A stretch of DNA of 40,154 nucleotides from a virus. Shown here piece by piece: positions 7,617-16,431 of the stretch. Location: IMG/VR virus record IMGVR_UViG_3300024518_001461, positions 1 through 40,154 of that record, one strand, 5' to 3'. Each line of letters begins with the position of its first letter. Within the stretch, counting starts at the first letter, position 1. A model generated the notes under the pieces. It was not told the DNA's origin, did not search any database, and saw only the letters and a program-made list of their open reading frames with translations. The position numbers and the translations under genes are program-made.

Positions 7617-8582
7617 ATGACCGACATAATGACCGACGAAACCACCGAATCCGAAACTCCTGAAACTACTATTGAAACGCCTGAGGTTGAATCATCCGGC
7701 GATGATATGGTTGACGCTGTTACATCTGGCTTTGCCGCGCTTAACACTGAGCCGGAAGAAGCTGATCCGATCCTCGCTGATCCTGATGAAGTGCCAGAAG
7801 TCGAAACCCCTGAATCTGATGAAGATGAAGAGGAAACACCACTCCCTAAAGGCCGTAGGGCTAAGCAGGAATATGAGGCGCGGATTGCAGCAGAGCGTGA
7901 GAACGCAGCACTAAAGGCACAGATTGACTCACTCAAGGCGGATCAAGATAAGCTAATGGAAGCGTTTAACGGCAATAAAGCGCCGGAAGATAAAGACGCG
8001 GTTCGTGATGCTTACTTACGCGAAAAGGGTATTGATCCTGATGCGTTTATTGATGACGCTGCAAAGGATGGGCAATACACGGTTCTAAAAGAGATTGATG
8101 ATCTTAAAGCTGGTGTTAGTCAAACTAAACAAAATGCTGATACTGCTTCATATCGAAATAGCGTTTCCACCATTAAAGCGCAACTTGAACCTGCTGTGAT
8201 TGCTGACGTTAACGCGGCTGAATCGTACGTCATTCAGAATGAAGCCCGCCAGATCATGCTTAACGCGCAGAATGCAGGGCAGCAGATCGAACCGCAAGCC
8301 GCATTGAATCAAGCTAAGCAGGTGGTGGATCAAGCTATGTTCAGTAGGCACCAACAAGGCATTAACCCGCTTCAATGGATGTACCAGTATGCACAAGCGA
8401 ACAACTACCAATCCACGCAAGCGGCCGAATCAGCACCCACCACACAATTAAACCCTGAGCGCATCAAGGAGTCACAAAAGCGGGCGGGTGCGCCTGCTAT
8501 TGATGTGGCTGCTACTAAAGACGCAGCGCCTACTGGCTTCCAAAGCGCAGCCTATCGCAAATTCCAAAGTGAGTTGCGCTAG
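7617..8582 (+). CDS. scaffolding protein
   Basis: The gene lies between portal and coat, as scaffolds do. The 321-residue product has a very acidic, Thr/Glu/Pro-rich N-terminus (residues 1-80), a basic break (KGRRAKQEYEARI), a coiled coil (about 92-125), a further helical region with many Ala and Gln, and a short basic C-terminus (AAYRKFQSELR) that could bind the coat as in P22. There is no protease motif. A second ATG at 7629 is an alternative start; GGAAACTATA precedes 7617. Confidence 0.83.
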   Translation: MTDIMTDETTESETPETTIETPEVESSGDDMVDAVTSGFAALNTEPEEADPILADPDEVPEVETPESDEDEEETPLPKGRRAKQEYEARIAAERENAALKAQIDSLKADQDKLMEAFNGNKAPEDKDAVRDAYLREKGIDPDAFIDDAAKDGQYTVLKEIDDLKAGVSQTKQNADTASYRNSVSTIKAQLEPAVIADVNAAESYVIQNEARQIMLNAQNAGQQIEPQAALNQAKQVVDQAMFSRHQQGINPLQWMYQYAQANNYQSTQAAESAPTTQLNPERIKESQKRAGAPAIDVAATKDAAPTGFQSAAYRKFQSELR

Positions 8583-8798
8583 TCTTTAAATTAGTGTAGA
8601 GTTACAACGCGCACTAGGTTTTGTTGAACAGATTTCTCCCTAGTGCGCGTCTAGCCCGCATGAGCGTATTTCATGCCATAGCCCGCAAGTGCTAACATAA
8701 CTTGCAGCGTTCCGGCAAACGATAGAGCCGCGCCCCTATGTGCGATGACATAAAGCAATCATTTATTTTAATATTAATCCACAATAGGAGATAGTCAC
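8583..8798 (+). promoter_or_regulatory. structured leader of the coat gene
   Basis: This is the longest gap in the late operon (216 bases). It holds a perfect 12-bp inverted repeat (ACGCGCACTAGG at 8607-8618 with CCTAGTGCGCGT at 8639-8650, 20-base loop) and a smaller one (GCAAGT 8685-8690 / ACTTGC 8700-8705). No T-run follows either, so they are not ordinary terminators. An AT-rich stretch and AGGAGA precede the coat ATG at 8799. The structure may be an mRNA processing or stabilising element that raises coat expression; I see no convincing promoter. Confidence 0.6.
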
Positions 8799-9983
8799 AT
8801 GGCTAATCTAACTGGTGGCGTTATTGCGCAGGGGAATACGGATTTTAATCTAACCCAAGCCTCAGAGCAAGTAACGCTAGATGTAATGAATGACCCTTAC
8901 ATCAAATTATTCCGTAAGTTTGGTATCTTTAATGATGCCTCAAAGAAAGCCGCCGAAAGGGGTAAGGGTGATCTTGTTAAGATGCCTAACGTTTTCCGCT
9001 TAAACTCTAAAGGCGACAATCCCGCCATTAGCGCTTATGCACAAGCTAAGACTATGGAATTTGGGCAACGTGAGATTCGCTTAGGTGAGTATAAAAACAC
9101 CTTTGAGTATGAACGCCCTGAAACACTGTCTAAGCAGCGTGATTCTTTTGATATTCTTTCTAAGTATGATCAAGAAATGATGTCTCAACATGAGCGTGAT
9201 CGCATTTGTCTTGGTATCTTCCAACAGCTTTGTGGCAACACCGCAACGTCTGTAGAAGCACCATTGATTGCGGACACTGCTTTCAACACCACTGCTGAAT
9301 TGCTTAACCTTCGCCTCCAAACAACCACTAAAGCACCTACTTCACAGTATTTCGCTTATGGTTCTGCGGCTGCGTTGGCTAACCCTGCGGCAATTACTGC
9401 GACTAACGCTCCTCTAACCATGCAGGATCTGCAATTGGCTAAAGTGGCAATCACTCGCAATTATGCTGGTGTTAACCGTTGGGGTCGCTTGAAGTCGAAT
9501 GAGGCTATGGCAATTTGTTTTGTTTCTGAGACTGGTGGCTTCCAGCTTATTAATCAGGCTCGTGCGGCTTCTGCTGATAGTACGCTATCACAAACTCGTT
9601 ACAGTTTGATTGAGGGCGGCAAGAAATGGGAAGGTCTAAACTCTTTCTATTCTGCGGACGTTAACATGATTATCGTGACAGTTCCCGATGACATTATGAG
9701 CCGTGCGGTTCATAATGGCACTGAGAATGCATTGTCACGTTGTGCGGTGATTGTAGGTGGTGGCGCGTTAGACTTCGCTATCGGTTCTGCTTTCCCCGGT
9801 GTTGATGGCCCATCATATAAACTACAAGTTGATGACACGACTGCACCGTTGGATGATAAGATTTTCATCGGTCTCCGTAGCATCTTGGCAGGTGAGAAAG
9901 TTCAGTTGAACGGTTTCGGCGCTAATGCTGGTAATTTATACGATCATGCTACTTACGTAATCGCACATAGTGCAGCTAGCTAA
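8799..9983 (+). CDS. major capsid protein, N4-gp56/DUF4043-like
   Basis: The position after the scaffold, the length of 394 residues and a strong ribosome binding site (AGGAGA) identify the coat. The N-terminal part (KGDLVKMPNVFRL, then YKNTFEYERPETLSKQRDSF) and the middle (AALANPAAITATNAPLTMQDL) resemble the N4-gp56/DUF4043 family of HK97-fold coat proteins. This protein builds the icosahedral shell with the scaffold. The family assignment is from memory of the pattern; the role is much surer than the exact family. Confidence 0.88.
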   Translation: MANLTGGVIAQGNTDFNLTQASEQVTLDVMNDPYIKLFRKFGIFNDASKKAAERGKGDLVKMPNVFRLNSKGDNPAISAYAQAKTMEFGQREIRLGEYKNTFEYERPETLSKQRDSFDILSKYDQEMMSQHERDRICLGIFQQLCGNTATSVEAPLIADTAFNTTAELLNLRLQTTTKAPTSQYFAYGSAAALANPAAITATNAPLTMQDLQLAKVAITRNYAGVNRWGRLKSNEAMAICFVSETGGFQLINQARAASADSTLSQTRYSLIEGGKKWEGLNSFYSADVNMIIVTVPDDIMSRAVHNGTENALSRCAVIVGGGALDFAIGSAFPGVDGPSYKLQVDDTTAPLDDKIFIGLRSILAGEKVQLNGFGANAGNLYDHATYVIAHSAAS

Positions 9984-9997
9984 GAGGAGATTTAATC

Positions 9998-10429
9998 ATG
10001 GCAGCAATTACAGGTTCTTTGGTTTATAAGCCACAGCTTGGACTGGTGGGTTCTACGGAAGTAGTTCGTGCTAAATTTACATTCGCAGCGGCTTTGGCCA
10101 CTACGGATACTTACGACATTACGGGTTTGTTTCCGTATCCTGTGCAGATCAAAGGGGTTAAGCTCTTTGGTGATGTTATGGATACGAATGCGACTAAAAC
10201 GCTAGCGGTGTCAGTTGGTAACAGTGATGATGCAGACGGTTTCTTGGAAGACATCGTTTTGGGTCAAACTGTCCAAACCTCTATTAGTGGCACGGGCGCG
10301 CTAATCGGCACGATCATTGACAATAAAGACATTGCAATGGTTGTATCGGCTAACCCTGCAACAGCGGCTACATCAGGAACGTTTATTCTTGAGTTCGTTG
10401 TTCAGCGTGTAAACTACGACAACACTTAA
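9998..10429 (+). CDS. probable head decoration or minor structural protein (143 aa)
   Basis: It lies 14 bases after the coat gene with AGGAG upstream. The product is beta-rich, with few charged residues and many Ala, Thr, Gly and Val (LVYKPQLGLVGSTEVVRAKF, then TFILEFVVQRVNYDNT at the end), as expected of a beta-sandwich that decorates capsids. No family is recognised. A head fibre base is an alternative. Confidence 0.6.
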   Translation: MAAITGSLVYKPQLGLVGSTEVVRAKFTFAAALATTDTYDITGLFPYPVQIKGVKLFGDVMDTNATKTLAVSVGNSDDADGFLEDIVLGQTVQTSISGTGALIGTIIDNKDIAMVVSANPATAATSGTFILEFVVQRVNYDNT

Positions 10430-10445
10430 TTAAGCGAGCGGCACA

Positions 10446-11057
10446 ATGGCAACTTTGTTAGATATTAGAACGGCAATCAAAGGCGCTCTCATTATTGAGG
10501 GTACTGAAGAGGACGCTCTAATTGACAACGCCATTCGTGCCGCCATCCGCTTAATGCAAAGAAAACGGTTTTGGTTCTTACATAAGATCACCACCGTAAC
10601 GCTATCATCAGGGGCATTGTCGGTCAGTGTTCCTGATGACTTTGCGATGATGGATACTGTTGGTTTAATCGACGGCACCAATCGCTACACTGAAAATAAC
10701 GGGTTTGCGTTGCTTGAATATGATAACTTTAAAGATCAATATTTAACAACTAACATCGCTTATCAGGGGCGGCCTTTGGCTTGCTCTTTATTTAATAAGA
10801 CCCTCTATGCGTCCCATGCGCCAAGCGCGGATACGACATTAGAGTTTACATATTACAAAAAAGATATAACCCTCCCTACAGCTGATGGCGATATGTCAGT
10901 TTGGTTTGATGAGGGATACGACGTTATCCGCAGCCTTGCTCAATACGTATATGAGAAAGAATGGCGCGGCAATCCCGATGCAGATCAAGCAATAACGTTG
11001 ACTTATCAGAAGCAGCTTAAAAACGATCATCAATTCTATGAAAGAGGAGTTTACTAA
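10446..11057 (+). CDS. head-tail adaptor, gp4/gp6-like
   Basis: The N-terminal helices (DIRTAIKGALIIEGTEEDAL, DNAIRAAIRLMQRKRFWFL) followed by short beta-strands (TVTLSSGALSVSVPDDF) and C-terminal helices match the pattern of podoviral head-to-tail adaptors, which bind below the portal ring. The length of 203 residues is usual. The stop overlaps the ATG of the next gene. Confidence 0.72.
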   Translation: MATLLDIRTAIKGALIIEGTEEDALIDNAIRAAIRLMQRKRFWFLHKITTVTLSSGALSVSVPDDFAMMDTVGLIDGTNRYTENNGFALLEYDNFKDQYLTTNIAYQGRPLACSLFNKTLYASHAPSADTTLEFTYYKKDITLPTADGDMSVWFDEGYDVIRSLAQYVYEKEWRGNPDADQAITLTYQKQLKNDHQFYERGVY

Positions 11058-11557
11058 TGGCTGTTACTTTACCGCTAGGCGGAACAATTCCAACACCGTT
11101 CGACCCCGCATCAGAGGATGATTACGCGGCTGATATTAATAGCTCAATCGTCGCTGCTCAGGGTGAGACGATCACTAAGACGGTTGCGCAAGACTTCGCA
11201 GATCAAGAGTTAAGCCGCCCTGAGTTGAAGGATTATAGCGAAACACTGCAAACGCTATCTATTTCAACAGGTGCTGCTACATGGGATGTTACTGCGGGTA
11301 ATCACGCGCAGATCACGCTTACGGAAGATGTAACGCTAACGATTAGCAACCCACCAGCTACGGGCAAGCTAGGCGGTTTATTCTTATTCGTGACGCAGGC
11401 CGCCACAGGCAGCCGAACACTCACATTCCCTGCTAGCGTTCAGGACGCGCCAACAGTTACAACTGCCGCAGGCAAGACTGACATTTATGTTCTTGTTACG
11501 CGTGATGGCGGTACTAAGTATTTCGTTAACCCGTTTCAAGTAGGGGTTGCGGGATGA
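11057..11557 (+). CDS. virion structural protein with fibre-like beta domain (166 aa)
   Basis: Residues about 1-55 are an acidic helical anchor (FDPASEDDYAADINSS, FADQELSRPELKDYSETL). Residues 60-166 are a beta-rich domain with the TWDVTAGNHAQITLTEDVTL and SRTLTFPASV motifs often seen as a small repeat domain in phage tail fibres. Its place between adaptor and nozzle suggests a fibre or head-neck appendage. The stop overlaps the next start. Confidence 0.6.
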   Translation: MAVTLPLGGTIPTPFDPASEDDYAADINSSIVAAQGETITKTVAQDFADQELSRPELKDYSETLQTLSISTGAATWDVTAGNHAQITLTEDVTLTISNPPATGKLGGLFLFVTQAATGSRTLTFPASVQDAPTVTTAAGKTDIYVLVTRDGGTKYFVNPFQVGVAG

Positions 11558-12285
11558 CTGCTATAGTATTCGCAGCGGGTGCATCTACGTACATTGCTAA
11601 CGCGGTACGATTTGACGGAACATCTGACTATCTAAGTAAAGCCACAATTCTTACGGGTGACGCATCTAGTAAGGTTATGACATTCTCATGCTGGGTTTAT
11701 AAGACAGGCACGGGCGGTGATTATAATATAAGCTCAAGCGATGGTATTGGCGTTAATATTTTCATTGATTCTAGTGAACGTATAAACATTAACGGTACTG
11801 ATTCTGTCGGTGCAAACTCGCTTAGCGGGGTAACTACTGGCTCTATAGCGCTAAACACTTGGACGCATATAGGTATTTCGGTTGATATGGCGAATGCATC
11901 TAATCGCGTGATAACGTTCAACGGATCAGCCCAAACCGTCACATGGTCAATATACACTGACACGGCGCTGGGATTTGGTAACGCTAGCGGGCATATTATC
12001 GGCGCTGCGGCTGGTGGTACAGCTAAATTACAAGGCGATATCTCTGATTTATGGGAGGAGCATGGCGGCACTTACACTGATTTCTCTGATGCGAACACTT
12101 ACGCGAAGTTTGTTAAATTCAATAAGCCAGTAAATTTAGGCCAACAAGGCCAGCGCGTGACGGGCACTAGTCCTATCATATTCCTCACGGGCGTAACTGA
12201 TAGCTGGCACACCAATAAAGGCACGGGCGGCGGGTTCATTGAAAACGGCGCATTAACCACAGCCCCTACAAGTCCGAGTAGTTAG
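11554..12285 (+). CDS. LamG/concanavalin-like structural protein
   Basis: The sequence AVRFDGTSDYLSKATILTGD, then MTFSCWVYKTGTGGDY and NTWTHIGISVDMANASNRVI is a clear LamG-like laminin/concanavalin jelly-roll pattern (residues about 15-170). Such domains on phage virions bind carbohydrate or decorate the head. The gene overlaps the previous one by 4 bases and abuts the next ATG. A lectin placed between adaptor and nozzle genes is somewhat unusual. Confidence 0.72.
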   Translation: MTAIVFAAGASTYIANAVRFDGTSDYLSKATILTGDASSKVMTFSCWVYKTGTGGDYNISSSDGIGVNIFIDSSERININGTDSVGANSLSGVTTGSIALNTWTHIGISVDMANASNRVITFNGSAQTVTWSIYTDTALGFGNASGHIIGAAAGGTAKLQGDISDLWEEHGGTYTDFSDANTYAKFVKFNKPVNLGQQGQRVTGTSPIIFLTGVTDSWHTNKGTGGGFIENGALTTAPTSPSS

Positions 12286-14046
12286 ATGAAAATAGACTTT
12301 CAACCACAAGCTGGCACGATTAAAGACCCTCAACACACTCAAAGCAGCGAGTTCCGCTGGGATGAAACACAACTAGTGCATTTCCCTGATGGATTCGTCA
12401 CGCCTATCCCGTCATTTTCCGCATCTGGCTTTAACGTTGGTGATGGCAGTTTATTCACTGGCACTTGCCGCTCACAGTGGACTAGCCGCTTAGAGGGTAG
12501 CAATCAGGGGGTTTATAACTTCTTTGGTACGCAAGGCCGCTTATATGTGGCTATCGGCGGGAAGCTGTATAATATTACACCACTTCAAACCGCTTCGGTT
12601 GCGCTGGGTAGTAATCCCCTCGCAACGGTCAATACAACAGCCGTGATAACCGTAACGCAAACCGCGCATGGATATGTAACGGGAGATCGTGTTAAGCTGT
12701 CCGGCGCTGCTACGACTAACGGTATTCCTAACACTGAGATTAACGCGGAACATATTATAACGCGCATTGATGATAATAGCTACACAATAACCGTTTCGAC
12801 TGATGCCACTTCTACGGCAAGCGGTGGTGGTGCAAGCGTTATTGTGTTTGGGCAGATAGCAGCGGGTAATGAGAATCAGGACGATGGCCGCGGATGGGGT
12901 TATGGTATCTGGGGTTATGGTATCTGGGGAGCGCCATTAGTTAGCGCTACAGCTCAATCGTACCCACGAATATGGTCGTTTGATAATTTCGGCAATGAAA
13001 TTGTGATGTGCCCGGGTGATTACCTCGCAGGGGATGGGCAGAAGGTCTATATTTGGGATGGTGATACATCTATTGCACCTACTGTGCTAGCTAACGCTCC
13101 GACTAATTGTAATTGGGTGAGTGTTATCAATAATAGTGTTGTGGCGTTATGTGAGGATAAGATCCGCATTTCAGAGCTTGGCGATGCCACGGTTTGGACG
13201 GGCGCTACCACCACAACTATTGACGTACAGCGCGCAAGCCGCTTAATTTCTTCACACAGCGTTGGTGAAAAAGCTGCGATTGTATTCTCGCCGGAGCCGT
13301 ACTATCTGAGCTTTTCCGGTGGTGAGTGGGATTTGGTGGAACTTGGCGCACAATATCCTATAATGTCACCGCTCAGTGCTTGCCCTCTTAATGATGGGTT
13401 AATCTGGTATAGTGACAACGGGCGATTGTGTTATTTCAATGGTAGTAGTGTAGATATTATCGTGAACCGCCAAAATGGTGAGTTCTTACGCCGCCAAGTA
13501 AGTGCTGGGGCGCAATGGACTGCATTTATGATGTCCGACCCTAAGCATCGGCAAGTGTGGTTCTTCTACCCTAGCACGGGAAATACTAGCCCGAATAAAT
13601 ATATGATATTCAACCCTGATACAGAGAGCTTTACGCTTGGCGCATTATCACGATCCAGCGCAAGCCGACCTAACAAGTTAGATCAGCAGTTCTATATGAC
13701 AGGTGGTGATGATATTTACAGCCATTTCAATAACACAACAGCCAGCTTTGCATGGTCAGCCAGTAGCGCGTTCTTTTATGTTGATGGAAGTAGGCGCTAC
13801 AGGGTTACGGATTTAGAAGGCGATATTTATCAAGGCGATGACTTCACTATTGCGGTTAATGGCAAGTCATACCCTCAAAGCCCAACTCAAACATTCGCAG
13901 GGCGGGTAATGAGCGCGGTTCGTGGTGTAACGTCAATTCGTGCGGCTGGTGCCTTGCTGCAAGTGGCGGTTAACGGCACAGGTGATATGACATTGCGCGG
14001 CTTAAAGATCAACGTCACGCCATTAGGCAAGCGTAGGGGTGGCTAA
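12286..14046 (+). CDS. tail nozzle/hub-like protein (586 aa)
   Basis: The large, beta-rich 586-residue product follows the adaptor genes where podoviruses encode the nozzle or P22 gp10-like stabilisation protein. Segments such as YNFFGTQGRLYVAIGGKLYNI, NEIVMCPGDYLAGDGQKVYIWDG and HRQVWFFYPS repeat at spacing typical of beta-propeller blades. A ProAla-poor HGYVTGDRVKLSGA segment (about residue 125-145) is a known small insertion domain in phage tail proteins. A 15-base tandem repeat encodes YGIWGYGIWG near residue 205. Confidence 0.75.
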   Translation: MKIDFQPQAGTIKDPQHTQSSEFRWDETQLVHFPDGFVTPIPSFSASGFNVGDGSLFTGTCRSQWTSRLEGSNQGVYNFFGTQGRLYVAIGGKLYNITPLQTASVALGSNPLATVNTTAVITVTQTAHGYVTGDRVKLSGAATTNGIPNTEINAEHIITRIDDNSYTITVSTDATSTASGGGASVIVFGQIAAGNENQDDGRGWGYGIWGYGIWGAPLVSATAQSYPRIWSFDNFGNEIVMCPGDYLAGDGQKVYIWDGDTSIAPTVLANAPTNCNWVSVINNSVVALCEDKIRISELGDATVWTGATTTTIDVQRASRLISSHSVGEKAAIVFSPEPYYLSFSGGEWDLVELGAQYPIMSPLSACPLNDGLIWYSDNGRLCYFNGSSVDIIVNRQNGEFLRRQVSAGAQWTAFMMSDPKHRQVWFFYPSTGNTSPNKYMIFNPDTESFTLGALSRSSASRPNKLDQQFYMTGGDDIYSHFNNTTASFAWSASSAFFYVDGSRRYRVTDLEGDIYQGDDFTIAVNGKSYPQSPTQTFAGRVMSAVRGVTSIRAAGALLQVAVNGTGDMTLRGLKINVTPLGKRRGG

Positions 14047-14279
14047 TGGCTGGTTTCCGTATATTCGGTAGCGCTGCAACACTTGATACAGTCAAGAAAG
14101 AGCGTAGGCGCGATGCACAGTTAGTGGATTCATTGCTTGGCAGGTTCCACACTAGCGGGGCTATAGAGCCTATCACACTTGCTGATGCTAATGCTGAGCT
14201 TAATAGCGTTTATTATTCATCTACGCAAAGCAAGTTGGTTTATAAAGACGCAAGCGGCACCGTCAATAATCTCTATTGA
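14046..14279 (+). CDS. small virion-associated protein (77 aa)
   Basis: The ATG overlaps the previous stop (TAATGG). The product starts MAGFRIFGSAATLDTVKKERR and ends with YYSSTQSKLVYKDASGTVNNLY, which resembles the short beta motif SKLVYKDASGTV that occurs at the ends of phage structural proteins. A tail-needle or adaptor accessory role is possible; nothing more can be said. Confidence 0.6.
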   Translation: MAGFRIFGSAATLDTVKKERRRDAQLVDSLLGRFHTSGAIEPITLADANAELNSVYYSSTQSKLVYKDASGTVNNLY

Positions 14280-14380
14280 TATTACGGCATTATATGGTAT
14301 TATACGGAGGCGCGATAAGGCAATTGCGTTTTCTTCATTTCCTGCAAGACCATGCAAAACTTACAAAATAAGAGTTAAGT

Positions 14381-15346
14381 ATGGCGTGGTGGGATAGTAT
14401 AGTAGATGCGGTTTCTGATATTAGTTTATCAGATGTTACAAGCGTTTTAGATACAGGTAAAGATATTGCTGGCGTTGTTGGTCAAGTGGCGGGTGCGGGT
14501 GCTGATATATTCGGACGCGAACACGAGCGCGTTTCTGACTACCAACCCACCGAAGGCTTTGAACTCCTTTTAAATTCCGAAAACCCTGAATTACGCAAGC
14601 TAGCAGAAGCTACACTCGCACAAGTAACGCGGGCAGCGGATCAGCCTTACACACAAATGCCTATGCGTAGATTAACATCCGCAGAGATGAATGATACCTC
14701 CCCATTTGCAAGCACAGCACTTAAGGCGTTACAGCAATTCAAAGACTCCGCTGCAACTTCCGCCATTCCTACGGGTTTGGGTAATACTGAGGGCATGGGT
14801 GCGTTACCAAGCATCCCAGCGCAAGGACTTTCATCTACGGCTGAGGCTTTGGGTGGCGATCAATATAGTATGCAAGCAGGATTAGCGGCATTGGCAGCAC
14901 GCCAAGCTCAAAACCCGCTTATGAACACTAAGGGCAATACGTTTAACGGTGTTTCTGATATGCTGCTAGATCGTTTTAATACTTATAAAGATGGGTACAC
15001 GAACGAATATAGTGGCAACACTTTCAACCGCGATCAATCCATTCAGGATATAGGGCAAGCGATGCAGAGCGGCTATAACCCCCGCGAATTTGCAGGGCGT
15101 GAAGATCAAGCGCCGGATTATATCCAGCGCCTCGCTACTGATGCCAATACATTAAATTACGATCCTACAGGTAACTACGTTAGTCAGTTTCTTGCCCCGG
15201 CTGTTAAGTTTGGGATAATGGGATTAACGGGCGCGGGAATAGGTAGCGCATTAAGTGGCGCGGCTGGGTTAGGCTCAGGTGCGGGTGCTTTAATAGAAGA
15301 GGGCGCTAATTATGGCCTGAATCAAGCGGTAGGGGCGACACGATAA
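14381..15346 (+). CDS. internal virion / ejection protein A (321 aa)
   Basis: The start MAWWDSIVDAVSDISLSD follows GAG, weak but close. The product is Ala/Gly/Gln-rich and largely helical, with a glycine-rich C-terminal stretch (FGIMGLTGAGIGSALSGAAG, about residues 283-302) that could insert in a membrane. It heads a run of four such genes placed where P22 encodes its ejection proteins gp7, gp20 and gp16. The role is inferred from order and composition. Confidence 0.65.
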   Translation: MAWWDSIVDAVSDISLSDVTSVLDTGKDIAGVVGQVAGAGADIFGREHERVSDYQPTEGFELLLNSENPELRKLAEATLAQVTRAADQPYTQMPMRRLTSAEMNDTSPFASTALKALQQFKDSAATSAIPTGLGNTEGMGALPSIPAQGLSSTAEALGGDQYSMQAGLAALAARQAQNPLMNTKGNTFNGVSDMLLDRFNTYKDGYTNEYSGNTFNRDQSIQDIGQAMQSGYNPREFAGREDQAPDYIQRLATDANTLNYDPTGNYVSQFLAPAVKFGIMGLTGAGIGSALSGAAGLGSGAGALIEEGANYGLNQAVGATR

Positions 15347-16428
15347 TGGCGAATCAATTCACACAGCAGCAGATTGAAAGCATCCTCGGTTTACAAGCGG
15401 GGCAAGCTCAAGGCGGGTACGCGCAGAACCTAATAAACAATGATCCGGCGGCGGCGGCAAAGTATCAAAACGCTATCACAGCGCAAACACAAGCGCCTTA
15501 TGGGACGCCTAACTTTAATAACGGTGTTCGTCCTACGCAAATCGAAGAGCAGAACGTCTGGGAGCGCACAGCCTTAGAGCAAATGGGCAGAGGTGCACCA
15601 CAAATCAACTCAGGCCAGTACCGTGACCCCTATGCAGACCAGCTATTGCAGCAAGCGGGTGGCTATGCAGGGCAAGCGGCTGATATCATTGGCGGCGCTT
15701 CTCAGGGTATTAATCAGGCTGATATTGAATCATTCTACAACCCCTACCAGCAGCAAGTTGTTGACACTACCCTTGCCGGATTGACAAGGGAGGGTGAAGA
15801 TTTACGCGCTAAAATGCTATCTAACCTTGGCACACGCGGTGCGGCTTCTTTTGGTAGTAGTATAACATCAGATCGCATGAACGACCTGCAGCGTGATTTA
15901 ACGGCTGACCGTGGAAACACTCAGGCTCGCTTGCAGTATCAGGGCTATAATGACGCAGTCAGCAATGCGTTCCAGAATCAGCAATCTATGCAGCAGGGCG
16001 GATCAACACTTGGCGGGCTGGCTTCCAACCTTGGCGGACTAGCTACACGCTCGCAAGATATTGGCACGAATGCTTTCAATCAGGGTTTACAGCAATCTAA
16101 CCTCACTATGACGGGGCAGGATCGTCAATTGCAAGCAGGTCAAACACAGCGCGATTACAATCAAGGCGTTGCGGATGTTGCTTACAATGATTACTACGCT
16201 CAACAGCAGTACCCACTCACGCAAGCGCAGAACACCAGCAACCTAGTCACCGGATTAAGCGGCAAGGGAACGTATAACAATTACAGCGTCCCTAGTGGCA
16301 CAGGGCAGTTGCTTTCTGGTATATCAGCAGCGGGTAATATTATAGGCGGTATTGGTGGGCAACCAGCGCAAGCACCACAGCCGCAAAACGTACCTACTAC
16401 TCCGCAACAACGTGCATTTGTGAGTTAA
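15346..16428 (+). CDS. Gln/Asn-rich internal virion / ejection protein B (360 aa)
   Basis: The ATG overlaps the previous stop. About a third of the residues are Gln, Gly or Asn, with helical segments (QQQVVDTTLAGLTREGEDLR and neighbours, about residues 128-150) and a polar, disordered C-terminus. Similar Gln-rich proteins are found between nozzle and lysozyme genes of short-tailed phages and are ejected into the periplasm. No catalytic motif is visible. Confidence 0.62.
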   Translation: MANQFTQQQIESILGLQAGQAQGGYAQNLINNDPAAAAKYQNAITAQTQAPYGTPNFNNGVRPTQIEEQNVWERTALEQMGRGAPQINSGQYRDPYADQLLQQAGGYAGQAADIIGGASQGINQADIESFYNPYQQQVVDTTLAGLTREGEDLRAKMLSNLGTRGAASFGSSITSDRMNDLQRDLTADRGNTQARLQYQGYNDAVSNAFQNQQSMQQGGSTLGGLASNLGGLATRSQDIGTNAFNQGLQQSNLTMTGQDRQLQAGQTQRDYNQGVADVAYNDYYAQQQYPLTQAQNTSNLVTGLSGKGTYNNYSVPSGTGQLLSGISAAGNIIGGIGGQPAQAPQPQNVPTTPQQRAFVS

Positions 16429-16431
16429 ATT

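Noticed and set aside
9081-9320. Reverse-strand frame inside the coat gene (also 1111-1371, 17725-18204, 18958-19377, 22081-22380)
   Set aside because: These lie entirely opposite well-supported genes with no ribosome binding site and no coupling; they are shadows.
14280-14380. Promoter in the gap before the first ejection-protein gene
   Set aside because: The stretch is AT-rich but no -35/-10 pair with 15-19 base spacing is convincing.
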